Origin: Heterodera schachtii
Taxonomy: Eukaryota > Nematoda > Chromadorea > Rhabditida > Heteroderidae
Direction of reading: 5' to 3'
Assembly (NCBI GenBank): GCA_023374025.1
Contig: SIJG01000007.1
Span: forward strand, 3,166,636-3,230,635
DNA length: 64,000 bases
Positions 9,701 to 21,417 of the stretch are shown piece after piece; within the stretch, counting starts at the first letter, position 1, and every line of letters starts with the position of its first letter. The position numbers and the translations under genes were made by a program. The notes under the pieces were generated by a model, which saw nothing but the letters and a program-made list of their open reading frames with translations, ran no database searches and was not told where the DNA came from.

Positions 9701-12700
9701 TTCTTGAGATTTTCTTATGAAAATCTGCTCACGATTTTTTTTTCCATGCAATTTTTAGGAATTTTTTGAGGGAACTGATCCAAGGACATAATGCTTCCCT
9801 CGGAAGACCCAGGCCCAAGAAACCCTTTCCCGCCTTTCAAAAAAAATTTTTTTTTTTAAATTTGAATTGCATTTTTTGTACAGGTATATGCCCTTGACTG
9901 CGAAATGGTGTACACGGTGTGGGGGCCGGAAGTTGCTCGGTGCGTTCGTTCATTTGTTACATTTGTCATCATTTATCATCAATACATATCCCATGTTTAA
10001 TTAAATGAATTTTCGATAAAAAAATGAAAGTTTTTGATTGGTGTACTTCATTCTCCCGTCATTTAAAAAAAATTTTAAAAATTTTAATCTATGCTCTTAT
10101 TATAAAAAAATTCTGAGATTTTTTTAAATTTTTGTTTGATGATATAAAAAAAAATTTTTTTTTTTTGGGCGAGGAGGGGGGGGGGAGGGGAACGACCTGC
10201 TCCGGTTTTCTTACTCGCCTTTCAATTTTTTTTTCTGCTTTTAAGCCTTTCCGTCGTGGACATAACCGGCGATCTGATTCTGGACGTGATCATCCGGCCC
10301 GAGCACCGAATCGTCGACTGTAACACAAAGTTCAGCGGTCTGAAACCGGAGCAAGTGATGGCCGGTGAATGCGACCTGAACGAAGTGGGTGATCAATCGA
10401 TCGATCGCACAATAATTTTGTGCATTATTTGATTTTTCTTTTAAAATTTACTAACTTAGAAAATTTATACAAAAAAAAAATCATATGAATTTATCTAAGA
10501 AAATTCCAAGAAAAAATAAATTTTTGACTTATTAGAGATATTTGGATATATTTTTAGAACAAATTTAGTAATTCGCATAAAACAGGGTTTCCATCGAAAA
10601 TTTTTCCAAATCAGAACATCAGGCCCAAAAAATCAGATTTTAGGGTCGAAAATCAGAACATTTTGCAAAATTGCTTTAAAACAGTTATTTTTACAATTTA
10701 TTCGATCAAAAATGTATCAAATATTATATTTTTCACCTCCCATGATCATTTTAACAATTTTGGGGAGGAAATAAGTAAATCGTAAATTTCAGTGCATTCG
10801 GGATCAAAAATCAGATTTTTAACAATTTTTTTTTGCGGCGCATTTTTCCGAAAAAAACTTTTGGAGGGGTGAGGGCCCGGCGGTGCCGATAGGCGCCGCC
10901 GGAATTTTTTTTGTAAATTTAGTTCTGATTTGTTGACAGATTTTCACCAAAAAAGACGAAATTTGTAATTAAAAGCCAAACGACGCCTTTTTTCGCTTTT
11001 AAAAACGCTTTTTTTGCGGCAATTTTCGTAAAATCTTTTGAGGAAAGTGGGTCCGGCGGTGCCGATAGGCGCCGCCGGGAAAATTTTTTGCGATTTTTAA
11101 TCGATTTGTTAAGGAAACGATAAAGAGGGTGAGGGTGGGGGGAGGGAACGAGCTGTTCCCATTTTTTTTTGTTATGTTACGGCCTAATTCTTTTTTAAAA
11201 CCCCGCACTTTAATCGTTTAAATAAATAAATAAATACGTATTTTAACAAAATAAATTCCTCCAATTGTCTCATTTAATTCGTTTCCCCCCCCCCCCCCCC
11301 CCATTTGTTTAGGCCCATCAACGCTTCTTTGAGCTGGTCAACACTGAGACCATTCTGCTCGGCCATTCGTTGGAAAGCGATTTGCGTGCAATGCATCTTG
11401 TCCATCGCCGGGTGGTGGACACTTCTGTACAAAATAAATGATCACAAAAAGCGTGTAGTTAGCCATAGCCCCCAGCTGTTAGGGGGGACTACAAATTCCA
11501 AATAACATAACAAATTTGGCTCTATTATGGTTTGTTCCCCATAATTTTTTTGAAAAAATACAATTTTTAAGAGTCGAGTCAGGCCCGTATCTAGGGGGGG
11601 GGGATGGGGGGGCACGTGCCCCCTCCCCCCGAAATGAAAAATCAAAAATTTTTCAAGCAAAAATTGGCAAATTTTAAAATTTTGCACATTTTCTTATCAT
11701 ATGCATTTATTTAATTTTCCAAAAAATTTTCCCGGCGGCGCCTATCGGCACCGCCGGGCCCCAATTAGACCATTATTTTTTGAAAATTTGAGCCCAAAAT
11801 GGAAAAATAGTGCTTTTTCGGCGCAAAACCGCGCTAGTATTTTTTGTTTTTTGGCTCCGCGCTGAAGATTTTGAAAATAACATTAGTACAAAGAATTTTT
11901 TGACCCGAAGACCTCCCCGAAATTTTTTTCTGGATACGGGCCTGAGTCGAGTCGAGTAGGACACCTTTTTCTTGGGTTTTCGGGGTCGCTGATCACGAAT
12001 ACGATATCCATTTCGACCAATTCCGAATACCAGACCCGAACTCGAACAAAAAACTTGAATTACAAGGCTTTTGAAAACATAAAAAAAATTTTCGAAAAAT
12101 TTATGGGGGACAAGGACAAAACATAATAGAGCCACAAATTTTTATTAAATTAAAATAGAAACACAAAAAAGCCTGGATTTCATAAAAAAAAATTTTTTTT
12201 TTTTGGCGGAAATTGTTCGAAATTCATTCCAACTTTCCTAAATTTTCCCAAAAAATTTTTTTTGTTAAAACAAAAACTGCTGCGGTTGTGACAGTTAGTT
12301 GGATTCAACCCGTAACTCCTCAAATTTTTTAAATTATTGAATTTTGTTTTCAAATATATTGAGGATTTTCTAGTAAAGACTAAACATATTTTCTAAATAA
12401 ATATAGAAATTTCTTTTTTTCCACTTTGAGGTTGTTTTTCCGCATCGAATGGGTCCCCCGTACAAAAGGGCGCTCAAAACATTGGCAGCAGAACTCACGC
12501 AAATGATTATCCAAGACGATGGTATGTTTGAATACATGAATTTGAATCCATTCGTCGGAACCAAAAAATTATTGAAAAATGAAATTTAACGAAATAATTT
12601 GTTTAGGTGCTTTTGTTAGCTACTTTTCGTGTTATTGATTTCTCTCTTTTGGATTTATTTAAATATGACTTCAAAAAAAAAATTGTCTAAAAAATAGTTT

Positions 12701-13032
12701 GTTACTTTTTAAAAAAATTCATATAATACTTTTCTGTACAGTTAATACCGCCTGGAAATTTTTTAGGTCTTAATTTTACAATTTTTCGAACATATTAAGA
12801 TTTTGTTAAAGTCCGGATAATCCTACCGATTTTGGCAGTTTAGGTTCCAAAAAACTCACATTAATCAAATACGGAGTCTATTGTTTTTTTTAAATGGGAA
12901 CATTTTAAAACGCATTTTTATTTATCTCATTTTTGCTGCTGTTCAGAGTCCGGCCACGACAGCAAGGAGGACGCGTTGGCATGCATGCGCATAATGTTGC
13001 GCAAGTGCCGGGGTGGTGCCGGTGCGCCGTGA
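6725..13032 (+). CDS. REXO1/pqe-1-like DEDDh RNA exonuclease (5' incomplete, 12 exons)
   Basis: A 3'-5' RNA exonuclease related to REXO1 (nematode pqe-1), probably nuclear. My phase-consistent exons are 6725-6880, 7241-7382, 7635-7752, 8148-8296, 8439-8486, 8708-8830, 9283-9473, 9884-9939, 10246-10384, 11313-11426, 12431-12521 and 12947-13032, giving 470 codons plus TGA. The region before the nuclease includes LLTDQQMWDNGYP and Cys pairs (CDRCGKEY; YNCCDQ...GCDVAPHH) typical of the family. Catalytic motifs are ALDCEM (Exo I, exon 8), GHSLESDL (Exo II, exon 10) and GHDSKEDA (Exo III, exon 12), so the DEDDh set is complete. The donors of exons 5 and 7 are the least certain. The start codon is not found; earlier exons may lie left of the retrotransposon. 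Confidence 0.88.
10850..11100 (+). repeat. Two copies of a dispersed GC-rich hairpin module (in an exonuclease intron)
   Basis: Two units, about 175 bp apart, each consist of a GCGGC...TTTTC lead-in, a hairpin (arm GGCGGTGCC, loop GATA, arm GGCGCCGCC, one mismatch) and a GGAAATTTTTT tail. Further copies lie near 11,735 (reverse orientation), 16,910 and 17,050. The hairpin is far better conserved than its AT-rich surroundings. The family was not recognised. Confidence 0.7.
11518..12133. mobile_element. Non-autonomous hAT element (outer) with 8-bp duplication ACAAATTT
   Basis: The inverted ends read GGCTCTATTATG (left) and CATAATAGAGCC (right) and continue into longer imperfect arms. The 8-bp direct repeat ACAAATTT lies at 11510-11517 and 12134-12141. 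An 8-bp duplication fits hAT. Its inner arms (GGGGTCGCTGATCACGAAT block) match those of the element at 19,474-19,930, so both belong to one family. It lies in the intron between exons 10 and 11 of the exonuclease and is itself interrupted by a second hAT element. Confidence 0.75.
11580..11944. mobile_element. Non-autonomous hAT element nested inside another
   Basis: The ends CAGGCCCGTATC and GATACGGGCCTG are inverted repeats. The 8-bp direct repeat AGTCGAGT lies directly outside (11572-11579 and 11945-11952). It is inserted in one arm of the 11,518-12,133 element and contains a reverse-oriented copy of the GC-rich hairpin module at about 11,732. No coding capacity is seen. Confidence 0.75.
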
Positions 13033-13819
13033 GCAAAGAACGGCGGAAAAACAAATTAATCCAATTCTGGAGAATTGGAAATCTCTGTGAATTCTGTTGG
13101 ACCCAAGAAAAATAATAATTTGCCTAATTTATTGTCCGTTTCATCATCGTATCACTCCCGTCTCATCAATTCTGCAAATTTGGCAATAAAATTCTGTGTC
13201 CTTTGATCATCACCGCTTCTACCCCCGTTTTTGCATGCGTCACTATTCACATCACCCATTTTTTTTTACAATTTCACAAATATATAATGCGTTTTTTTCT
13301 CTCTTACATTTTAATCTTTATTGTTGTCGTCATGTTCATCGGGGATGGAATTCTGAATCGCTTCAAAAAAATTTAGGAAATCGGATTTTGAGCCCTTCTC
13401 CACGAAAAAATATTTATTGAAATCCAATAATATTCCATCCCAGATTTCTTCTATCTTCAACACAGTGAATAAAATCGACAAAAGTTTAGACGCGTAAATA
13501 TCGTGCAAAATGATTAATGTACAGTATATTAGGTATCAGTCAAAAATTTGGGTTTTTTTTTTACTGTATCTCCAGGCACATTTTTATTTCTGCTTAATCT
13601 TTTTTGTTAAAGTGAAAAGGTAATAATGAATGATGTGGTTTTTTTTTTTGAGAGTTTATAAAATGGCGGCGCGCGTGTGTGTGTGTGTGTGTGTCACAAT
13701 GTCAAGACAAATTAAAACTAAAATAAAAATTTGAAAACGAACAAATAAACAAACAAATGGAAATGGATGGATGGACAGAGAAATGGAGAGAGAGAGAGAG
13801 GATGATTAATTAATTATAA
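13033..13819. other. Convergent 3' intergenic region with microsatellites
   Basis: This lies between the stop codons of the convergent exonuclease and carrier genes. It has an AATAAA at 13185-13190 that could end the exonuclease mRNA, a (GT)n run at about 13,675-13,694 and a (GA)n run at about 13,785-13,800. I see no gene. Confidence 0.6.
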
Positions 13820-16800
13820 TTAATTGCTTTTTGCATCATCGGCTCTTCCTCCTCCTCCTTCAGCAGCGGGCGGTGGTGTTTTGATGTTTGTTGTGGCACT
13901 GCTAATGCCGTTGTTGCTGTTGTTCCTGGTCAACAATGCCCAGTGCAAACTGTACACAACCAGCTCATACGTGCCGATGGTGAACGCCGTGTTGGGCACC
14001 GAACGGATCAACTTTGGGGGATTTCAAATTGAATAAATTTTGTGAAAAATTGCACTCCAAATTAAATTAGAAATTTTTGATTTGTTATTTAAGTGGTTCG
14101 TCGACGAGTGCATTTGGCTTTTTAGTTTTTTTTTACACTCACGCACTGAAATTTTTTGGGGATTTCTTGTAAAAAAATGAAGGAAAAAATCCAAAATTTT
14201 TGTTTGAAAAAAACGAATGTTTCCAGCAATCGCATTCCCAAGCCCGACAGAAATGAAAAATTAAAAAATTGTCAAGAAAATTGGGCAAATTTCCCCCGAC
14301 AAACGCCTATTCCAGCAATCGCATTCCCAAGCCCGACAGAAAAAAAAATTACCTCCCCCCCCCCAAAAAATGGAAAAATTGATCATTTTCGGCATAGAAT
14401 CGCTGCAAAAAATTCCTGCTTTTTCGCTCGGGTGCTAAAAAGTTTGAAATAATAACCACCCAAGAAAAATTTTTCGGCCCGAAGCTCAAAAAAAAAGGTT
14501 CTCGGATTTACAGCCTCCAAATTTTTTTTTTGTGCTACGGGCTCGAGTCAGACCTCTCATTTATCAATTTTATGGGTAGACGAACTCAAAAAATATTTTT
14601 TACAGAAATTGTTTGTGCACCTGCAAAAGGACGCCATGCCAAAGTGTCTGCCAGCCCTCCTTGAGCAAAATGTGCCGCAGAATGTCACGCAACCGATTTG
14701 TTGAGCCCTCCTCACGTAGTCGCGTCCGAATCACCTCTAAAAAAGTTTAAAAAAAATATATTAAATGGAAAAAAATAAAGAAAAAATGGGAGCCTTGGGA
14801 CAATTCGGGGCTGTCCAAGATTTCGTATTAAAAATGTCAAAAAACGAAGTCCGAAAAATGAAATTTCATCGATCCGACCTCGGCGGTTTTCAACCCCCAA
14901 AAAAGCGGTCCGGGATAATAAAAACGAACCCGCGAAATACGCGAATTGTGGATTTTTACCGAGGGAAATGGCGGGAGGATACTGCTCCCCTCGTTCCCAA
15001 GACTCTGGCCAATTCAAAAAAACGAAAAATTCCTGTGCCCCCCCCCCCCGCTCTACTAGTGCTGCTCGAGAGTCTCGGTCTCGACTCGAGAAAAGTCTTG
15101 GGTTTTTTTGGTCTCGGTTTTTTGGTCTCGGGGTCGAGTCTCGGGAAATTTTAGGTCTCGAGCAAACACTACCTCCTACCACTTTAATTTTTTGTAGCTT
15201 TTTGTTTTCAAAACTTTATGGTGTGAATTACTTATTTTTTGAAAAAAATTCTCAAAAAAAAAATCGCTGGAAAGTTTTCAAAAAGATTTCTAGAAATTTT
15301 TTACAAAGAAAAATTTCGAACTTAAATTAGAAAATTTTTAAAATTTTTGCGGCGAAATTTTGTCCTATTCAGACTTTTCCGCTTACCATGTGGGTAGCAC
15401 GTGAAGCCAGCCACCAGCTTGGCCGTCCCGCCGGCCACCATGAATTGCCAAATGTTCTGCCCGTCCTGTTTGCCGATGAATGTCACCGACGGGTCTTGGA
15501 TTTTGCTGCAAATTTTTTTTTGGGAGGAGTGATTAATTACAAAATTTAAAAAAAAATAATTTTTCTAAATTAGCATTCGATTAAATATAAAAAATGGCAC
15601 TCACTCGCGAAGATATTCATAAATCATGAACTGAAGCATTGTCTCAGTAGTGCCAATGTATGAGCCGGTCACGCCCTTAAAATTTTTTTTTTTTTTTTTT
15701 GCATTTAGGTGGTCCCGTTCTTTCCCCCCCCCCGCCCGGAAAAAAATAAAAATTTCTCTAACCTAGAAATTTTTTTTTAAAGAAAATCCAAGAAAAAAAA
15801 TATTTGAATTTCTTTGAGCGACTTTTCAAAAGTTTGTGTCAAAAAGTTTCCATAAATATGCTAAAAAAATCTTTTTATTTATTTTTTGCCCCCTCATACC
15901 CTCCAAAAGCTGAGAATGCCCTCCTCGCGACGAATGCGACGCGCACACTCAAAGGCACGCACATGCACCGGGCTCAGCTGCAGCCGCGTCTTCACCAGCC
16001 AAATTGGGTTGATTGCGGTGGCGGTGACCAACGCTTAAACAAACATTTTGAGTTTGGACACCCAAAATAGGCAATCAAATTAAAAAAAAATTTTTTCCGA
16101 AACAATATTTAATTTTTAAAATGGCAAATTTGTCATTTTTTGGCGAAAGACGGCTAAATTTCCTGCCTTTTTTTATTGCTGTCGGCGTTAAACTTTTAAA
16201 ATAACACCGTAACACCGAAAAAATTTTTTTTCTTCGACCTGAAGAGCAAAAAAGTTTTAGGCATACCTGTGCAAGGGGATGGTCGACTAATCCCGAATTT
16301 TTTTGCCCATTTTTCTTGTAAATTTGTAATTTTTGATTCAAACACAGACAACAGCAACACACCTGCACTACCGGCGGACAACATGTGCACGGAATGGGAG
16401 TTGGACTGAATCCATTCAGGGTGGTCGTTCAAGAAACGCTTCATGCACGAGTAGCAGCCAAAATAGACAGCCCTGGAGGGGGGGGGGGGTAGAAAAATTA
16501 AAACAATAATTTTGGAATGTTACACAGAAATTGTGTCAATATCACCCACCACCAGGGATGGCATTCCGAGGCCCCAAAAATTTTCGGAAATCGGAATTCC
16601 GGGGTCCAAAATTTTTCAGAAATCGGATTTCCGAGGCCCAAAAATTTTTCGGAAGTCGGAAATCGGAATTCCGACCCCAAAAACGTCGGAAATCGGAAAT
16701 TTTTCAAAAAATATAAAATATAATAAAAAAATTTTTAAATATTATAATATGCTAAATTTTTAATTCTTAACCAAGTAAAAACTGGTTAAAATTTTTTTTG

Positions 16801-19303
16801 ATCTATTTAAATAAATATTTGCCTTAAAAAATTATTCAATGATTTTCATCAAAAATTTTAACTTTTTTTGCGGCGCGTTTTTTCAAAATTTTTGAAAACA
16901 CGGCGGGCGAGGTCCGGCAGTGCTGATAGGCGCCGCCGGGGAAATTTTTTTTATAATTTTTAATCAAATTGTTAACAAATCTTGTCCAAAAATGACTAAA
17001 TTTAGCGATTTTGAGGCAAAAATTTCTCAAGAGAAATATGATTTTTAGGGTGCGGCGGTGCCGATAGGCGCCGCCGGGAAATTTTTGAAAATTTCAATGC
17101 AATTTATTAACCAAATTGTAAAAAATTGTTAATTTTTTTGAAAAAAAATTCAAAAAAAATTTCCGAAAATTTCCGACTTTTTATCAAAAATTTCGGAAAT
17201 CGGAATTCCGACGTCCAAAATTTTTTCGGAAATCGGAATTCCGACCTCAAAAATGACGGAAATCGGAAGTCGGAATTCCGTGCCATCCCTGCCCACCACC
17301 ATTTGAATAAACAAAAATGCACACAGTAGCGAAAGAATGAGGGGGGCGTATTTCTTAGATTTTTTTAGTGGAAAATCTTGAAATGTAAGAGAATTTGACG
17401 AAAAAGAATTTTTTTTTTTTTTTATTTCCATCACAAAAAAAAATGTTTACCTACTAGTACTTGAGCCATATACTCAGAATTTTTTAAATATTCAAAAAAA
17501 TCGTAACTTTATAGAACTTCAAAGAAAAAAAGTTGAAAAATTTTCACGATTTTTCAAATTTTATTTTTTAAAAAAATTCTTCCAATACAAATGTTGCATA
17601 AATTTTTTCTATTTTTTTTTTGGAATTTTCAATTAATAAAATTTTTATGGGGGCAAGGGGAGGAAGGTAGCGCACCCAAAAAACCCAGCTTTTTTTTTGT
17701 TGGCTCACTTTGACGGTGCCACACCGACCAAATTTGGGCCAAGCCCTTTGTACAGCGCGCGGAGGCGCCCCTCCCGCCACACGGAGTGAAAGGAGCGGAA
17801 AATGACCGATTGGTGGAGGAGACGACGGCACAACGCAAAACGGGAGGCTGTAAAAAGAGGGCATTTTGGGGGGAAAGAAAAATTTTCAATTTTCTCGAAA
17901 TGTAAAAAAAAAACCCCCTTTGAAATTGTTAAAAATAAAGAAAAATCATTAAAAAAAATTTAAAAAATCGCTTGATTTAATTTTGCTTATAATAAATTTA
18001 ATTTTTTAGTTTTTTCCTGAAAAATTCGAAAAACTTTTTTATGACAATAAACAAATTTTACCAAATTTCTAAAAAAAAAAACAAAAAGTTTCAAAGTTTG
18101 TATAAACCAAGCCAACAAAAAGCATTTTCATTTTTGGAAAAATTGCACTAAAAATTTCGAGAAATTTGTCATTTACCCCTCAAATCTGTCTGGCCAAGCA
18201 AAAATCTAAAAAACCCCCAAAAACCTGTTGCTGTGCTGCTCGATGCTGCCGTGGTTGCTGTACTGGTCGAACTTGTTGTCGATGATGTCCACCGCTGCAT
18301 TCGTTCCAGCTGCACTTGACGTCGCATTTCATGCCCATGCGAACTTTGCAGACGCGTTTTAACCACCTGAAAAAAACATGGCAATTTGAAAAAAAAAATT
18401 GTTTCAAGAGGCATTTCGATCAAAAATTTTTGGCTTTACCCCCAAAAAACGGTTCCAAATTTTCAATGGATCAATCATCGGGCATTTTTTTTAAGAAACA
18501 AAGGATTTAGGCCCCAAAAACGGATTTGCCCCCATTCCCCGCGCTTTGGGTAGTACTCTCCTCACCCAAGGCGAATTCCTGGGACCATCTTTGCCCTTTT
18601 AATTTTCGCTGAACAGCGCCTATTGGCATGGGCGGAACCAAATTTTTTTTTTATTTGACTCAAAAAATCCAAAATAAAAATGGATAAACCTCAAGCGGAC
18701 AAGTGATGGCGGTCCCCGCCGTTCCGCCGAGAGCGCCGCCGGTGAAGTGAATAAAAAACTGAAAAAATGGAAAAAAATTTTTAAGTGGTATATATAATTT
18801 TTTTTTTTGCTCGCGTAATTGAAACACTTTTTCATGCCATCAAAATAAGCATACAGATTAACACCATTTTTCAGCAAGTCCGATTTCGAACCCGAATTCG
18901 AAGTAAAAAATTCGAATTTGGGTTCTAAATTTAGGGTTATAGGAAAAAAAACTCGCAGTCATGATTATTTGTCCCTAAACTACTTTTTTTTTCAAAAATG
19001 TTATTTTTTGGTCCTACAAATTGTAAGGGTATCTCTAATTTGCGATTTTTTGACAAATTCAACCAGTAACTACATAGCTAAACATAAAACTTTTTTTTTT
19101 GCCATTGGATTCGATATTTTCAACCCCTGGTAAAAAATAAATATTTTTTTTTCATTGGCACCCACCTCTGTCCAGCCACTTTCGGCCATCAAACCGGCGT
19201 TTTGCTGCTGCCGATTATTGCCATGGTCCTCCTGTTGGTGGTCGTGCGCTTCATCGTCCTCAGACAAATAGCGCCTTTGCCTTGGTTGTCGACAATCACC
19301 CAT
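13820..19303 (-). CDS. SLC25A33/36-like mitochondrial (pyrimidine nucleotide) carrier, 10 exons
   Basis: An inner mitochondrial membrane carrier, most like SLC25A33/36, which exchange pyrimidine nucleotides. Exons, in transcription order: 19303-19166, 18758-18690, 18366-18225, 17847-17709, 16472-16363, 16033-15900, 15675-15605, 15505-15387, 14736-14621, 14011-13820. All phases agree and give 409 residues. The three carrier repeats show CPLEVVKTRL, NPIWLVKTRL and YPHEVIRTRL. The tryptophan form of the second signature (PIW instead of P-x-D/E) is characteristic of the SLC25A33/36/32 group. GLGPNLVGVAPS and IRSVPNTAFTIGTYE also match. Oddities are a 46-residue hydrophilic N-terminus rich in Q, H and D, a Ser/Thr/Ala-rich insertion in exon 3, and a PPPAAEGGGG-type tail. 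Introns carry hAT elements and hairpin repeats. Confidence 0.9.
14222..14345 (+). repeat. Direct duplication in a carrier intron
   Basis: The block CCAGCAATCGCATTCCCAAG followed by CCCGACAGAAA occurs twice, about 90 bp apart, in the last intron of the carrier gene. The meaning is unknown. Confidence 0.5.
16553..17291. mobile_element. Non-autonomous hAT element with 8-bp duplication CCCACCAC
   Basis: The ends CAGGGATGGCATTCCGA and TCGGAATTCCGTGCCATCCCTG are inverted repeats of the hAT type (CAGGGATGGCA). The direct repeat CCCACCAC abuts both ends (16545-16552 and 17292-17299). Each side is a tandem array of CGGAAATCGGAATTCCGA-type units. The centre holds two copies of the GC-rich hairpin module (about 16,912 and 17,050). 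It lies in the carrier intron between exons 4 and 5. Confidence 0.8.
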
Positions 19304-19473
19304 AAAAAAAATAATAAAAATTCCCTTTAAAAAAACGTGGCAAAGCTACAGATGTGTGCAAATCAAAAGTTTTTTGAAACTTAAACCAGGGTTTCTATCG
19401 AAGCATTTTTCAAAATCACAGAACATCGGGTTTCAAAAAAACAGATTTTGGGGTCGAATTCAGCAGAAAATTT

Positions 19474-19930
19474 GGTAATAGTGCAGTTTGTCCCCCCTTT
19501 TTTCGAACATTTTTTTTATGTTTTCAAGTCATAAAAACACTTTTTATGGAGTTTTCGGGGTCGCTGATCACGAATATCACATCCAATTCGACCAATTTCG
19601 GTCACTGGACCCGAATTCGAACAAAACGTCGAAAATTCAAATTTTCGATTTTCACATTTTTGGTTCAAACTTTGTTTAAATATACAAAACGAACTGAAAT
19701 TCATCATTGCTTCAAAAAAGAAAAATTTGAACCATTTTTAGACTAAAAATAGAAAAATTTGAATTTTCGACTTTTTGTTCGAATTCGGGTCAGGGGACCG
19801 AAATTGGTCAAAATGGGTGCCGAATTCATGATCAGCAACCCCGAAAACCCCATAAAAAGTGTTTTTATGACTTTTGAAAACATAAAAAGTTTTTCGAAAA
19901 AAGGGTGGGAGGACAAACTGCACTATTACC
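19474..19930. mobile_element. Non-autonomous hAT element with 8-bp duplication GAAAATTT and a paralogous empty site
   Basis: The termini GGTAATAGTGCAGTTTGTCC and their inverted copy bound arms of about 165 bp. GAAAATTT lies at 19466-19473 and 19931-19938. The flanks belong to a dispersed repeat whose uninterrupted copy is visible near 10,585-10,700, so that copy acts as an empty-site control. Arm sequences are shared with the 11,518-12,133 element. Confidence 0.75.
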
Positions 19931-19938
19931 GAAAATTT

Positions 19939-20540
19939 TGCGAAATTGCTTCAAAACAGCAAGTTGTTTTTTTGTCCTCGGACATTTACGCCCCAGACAT
20001 TTGCGCCTAAAGGTGTTTAGGCGATCAGGGATTGAAAAACCAAAATTTTGAACCCGATTCCCTTAAAATTTAGATAAAATAATGATATTAGGCCATAAAA
20101 TTTCAAAATTATTTAGTATGTTGACAAACTGAAATTTGGTCACTACCACATTTCTGAAAATTCAGAAAAGATAGAAACCCTGAAGGCAGACCGGGATTTT
20201 GAAACCAACGTGACCGGGATTTCACATTGGGCCAGAATTTTAGGGAATTAAGTCCGATTTTGCGATAATCCTGCAGAATTGCGGTCCCGACGAAAAATAA
20301 ATTTAAAAATTTTATTTGATTTTTTCCTGGGATGCAAAAATGTGCTGATGACGAATCTGAGCTCAGGTTTTGCAAAATCACTGATTTTATCTATGATGTT
20401 TTCATCAAATACTTGATTTTTTCAAAGTTTTAAGAAAGTTAATCGGGCGTTAAAACTCATACACAGAATTGTAAAGCTCAAAAAGAGCTTTTGAATGAAC
20501 TATTAAATTTATGGAGAAGGCAAATTTAAAGTTAGATACA
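19939..20540. other. Upstream of the carrier gene; diverged repeats, no gene seen
   Basis: AT-rich DNA containing the remainder of a dispersed repeat (GGGTTTCTATCGAAG and CAGAAAAGATAGAAACCCTG are inverted relative to each other across about 19,390-20,180) and a short GACATTTACGCCCCAGACA block related to the element at 34,554-35,258. I see no exon. Confidence 0.4.
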
Positions 20541-20562
20541 TAATTTTTTAAAATTTATTTCG

Positions 20563-20672
20563 GCATCGACCACCATCACGACCAACCAGGTCAAGCTGGT
20601 CAACGGAAGACGCAAATCCATCGGGAAAACTTGGTCGTGTTGGACAACAACAATTTGCTGTATGCAATGTGA
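20563..20672 (+). other. Possible terminal exon of an unidentified gene
   Basis: A GC-richer island in AT-rich DNA stays open in one plus-strand frame and ends ...NLVVLDNNNLLYAM then TGA (20670-20672). No clear AG acceptor or upstream exon was found, and I do not recognise it. It may be an exon remnant or chance. Confidence 0.2.
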
Positions 20673-20689
20673 ATATTTGTTTTTACTAG

Positions 20690-20850
20690 AGCTCGGCCTG
20701 GACCTGGATCCAGGCCTGGATTTTTCCTGGACCTGGATTTTCCTGGATTTTTGTCCAGGAAATCCAGGTCCAGGTCAAATGTGGAAAAAAATCCAGGTCC
20801 AGGTCCAGGCAAAACAGGAAAAATCTGGATTTTCCTGGACAAAATTTAAA
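20690..20850. repeat. CCTGG/CCAGG-rich palindromic repeat
   Basis: Alternating CCTGGATTT and AAATCCAGG units form several overlapping palindromes. A related short block (AAAATCCAGGT) occurs near 34,310. It is likely a degenerate foldback or simple repeat. Confidence 0.5.
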
Positions 20851-21056
20851 ATTTATTTTTTTAAGTGACCGATGTTTTTTCATTTTTCAAAAAAAGAATA
20901 AATAAGTTTAAAAGTTCCAACATCCCCGCCCCCTCATAATTGATTTGTTTATTTGACCCCGCCCCCTTCTCGCCGCACGCTCTCGCCCCCCTCCCCCCGC
21001 TGGTGATGTCATTTTTTTCCTTTATGAGAGCAATTTAATGTTCATCATCCATTGCC

Positions 21057-21130
21057 AATGTGGCCGAGTGGTTAGTGTGTCAGTCTGGCCGCCCCCCTGG
21101 GGTTCGTCCCCGCTTGGTGCGGGGAATTTT
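21057..21130 (+). pseudogene. tRNA-like sequence (degenerate tRNA or SINE head)
   Basis: The stretch has a good A box (GTGGCCGAGTGGTTA) and a recognisable B-box-like GGGGTTCGTCCCC. However, I could not draw a full cloverleaf with a proper anticodon arm, and the acceptor stem pairs only partly (CCAA with TTGG). The A-box form resembles Leu/Ser-type tRNAs. A pseudogene or a tRNA-derived SINE head is more likely than an active tRNA. Confidence 0.4.
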
Positions 21131-21417
21131 TGATGAATTTTAATTGAATTTAAAATCAACGTCTTTGGACTTTAAGATGTTTAGAATTAATTAAAATTAA
21201 TTAAAAATTGAATTAAAATAAATAAAATAATTTGCATAGTCGCGCAGCAAAAAAAAAAGTCGCGCAGTAAGAAAAAAGTCGCGCACCCCTGCAATAGCTT
21301 TGGGTTTGCAAGAAAAAATCAATAAAAAAATTTGCATAAAGCCGCGCACTTGAAAAAAGTCGCGCAATAGGTTTTGGCTTCAGTACTGAAAATTTTGGCG
21401 CTCAAATGGCCCGCGCT

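Noticed and set aside
14712..15330. Overlapping ORFs of 120-156 codons on both strands near 15 kb
   Set aside because: They lie in a carrier intron, in GTCTCGG/CTCGAG repeat sequence, and have no recognisable domain.
21057..21130. Functional tRNA gene
   Set aside because: A and B boxes are present, but no complete cloverleaf or anticodon loop could be drawn. Kept only as tRNA-like.
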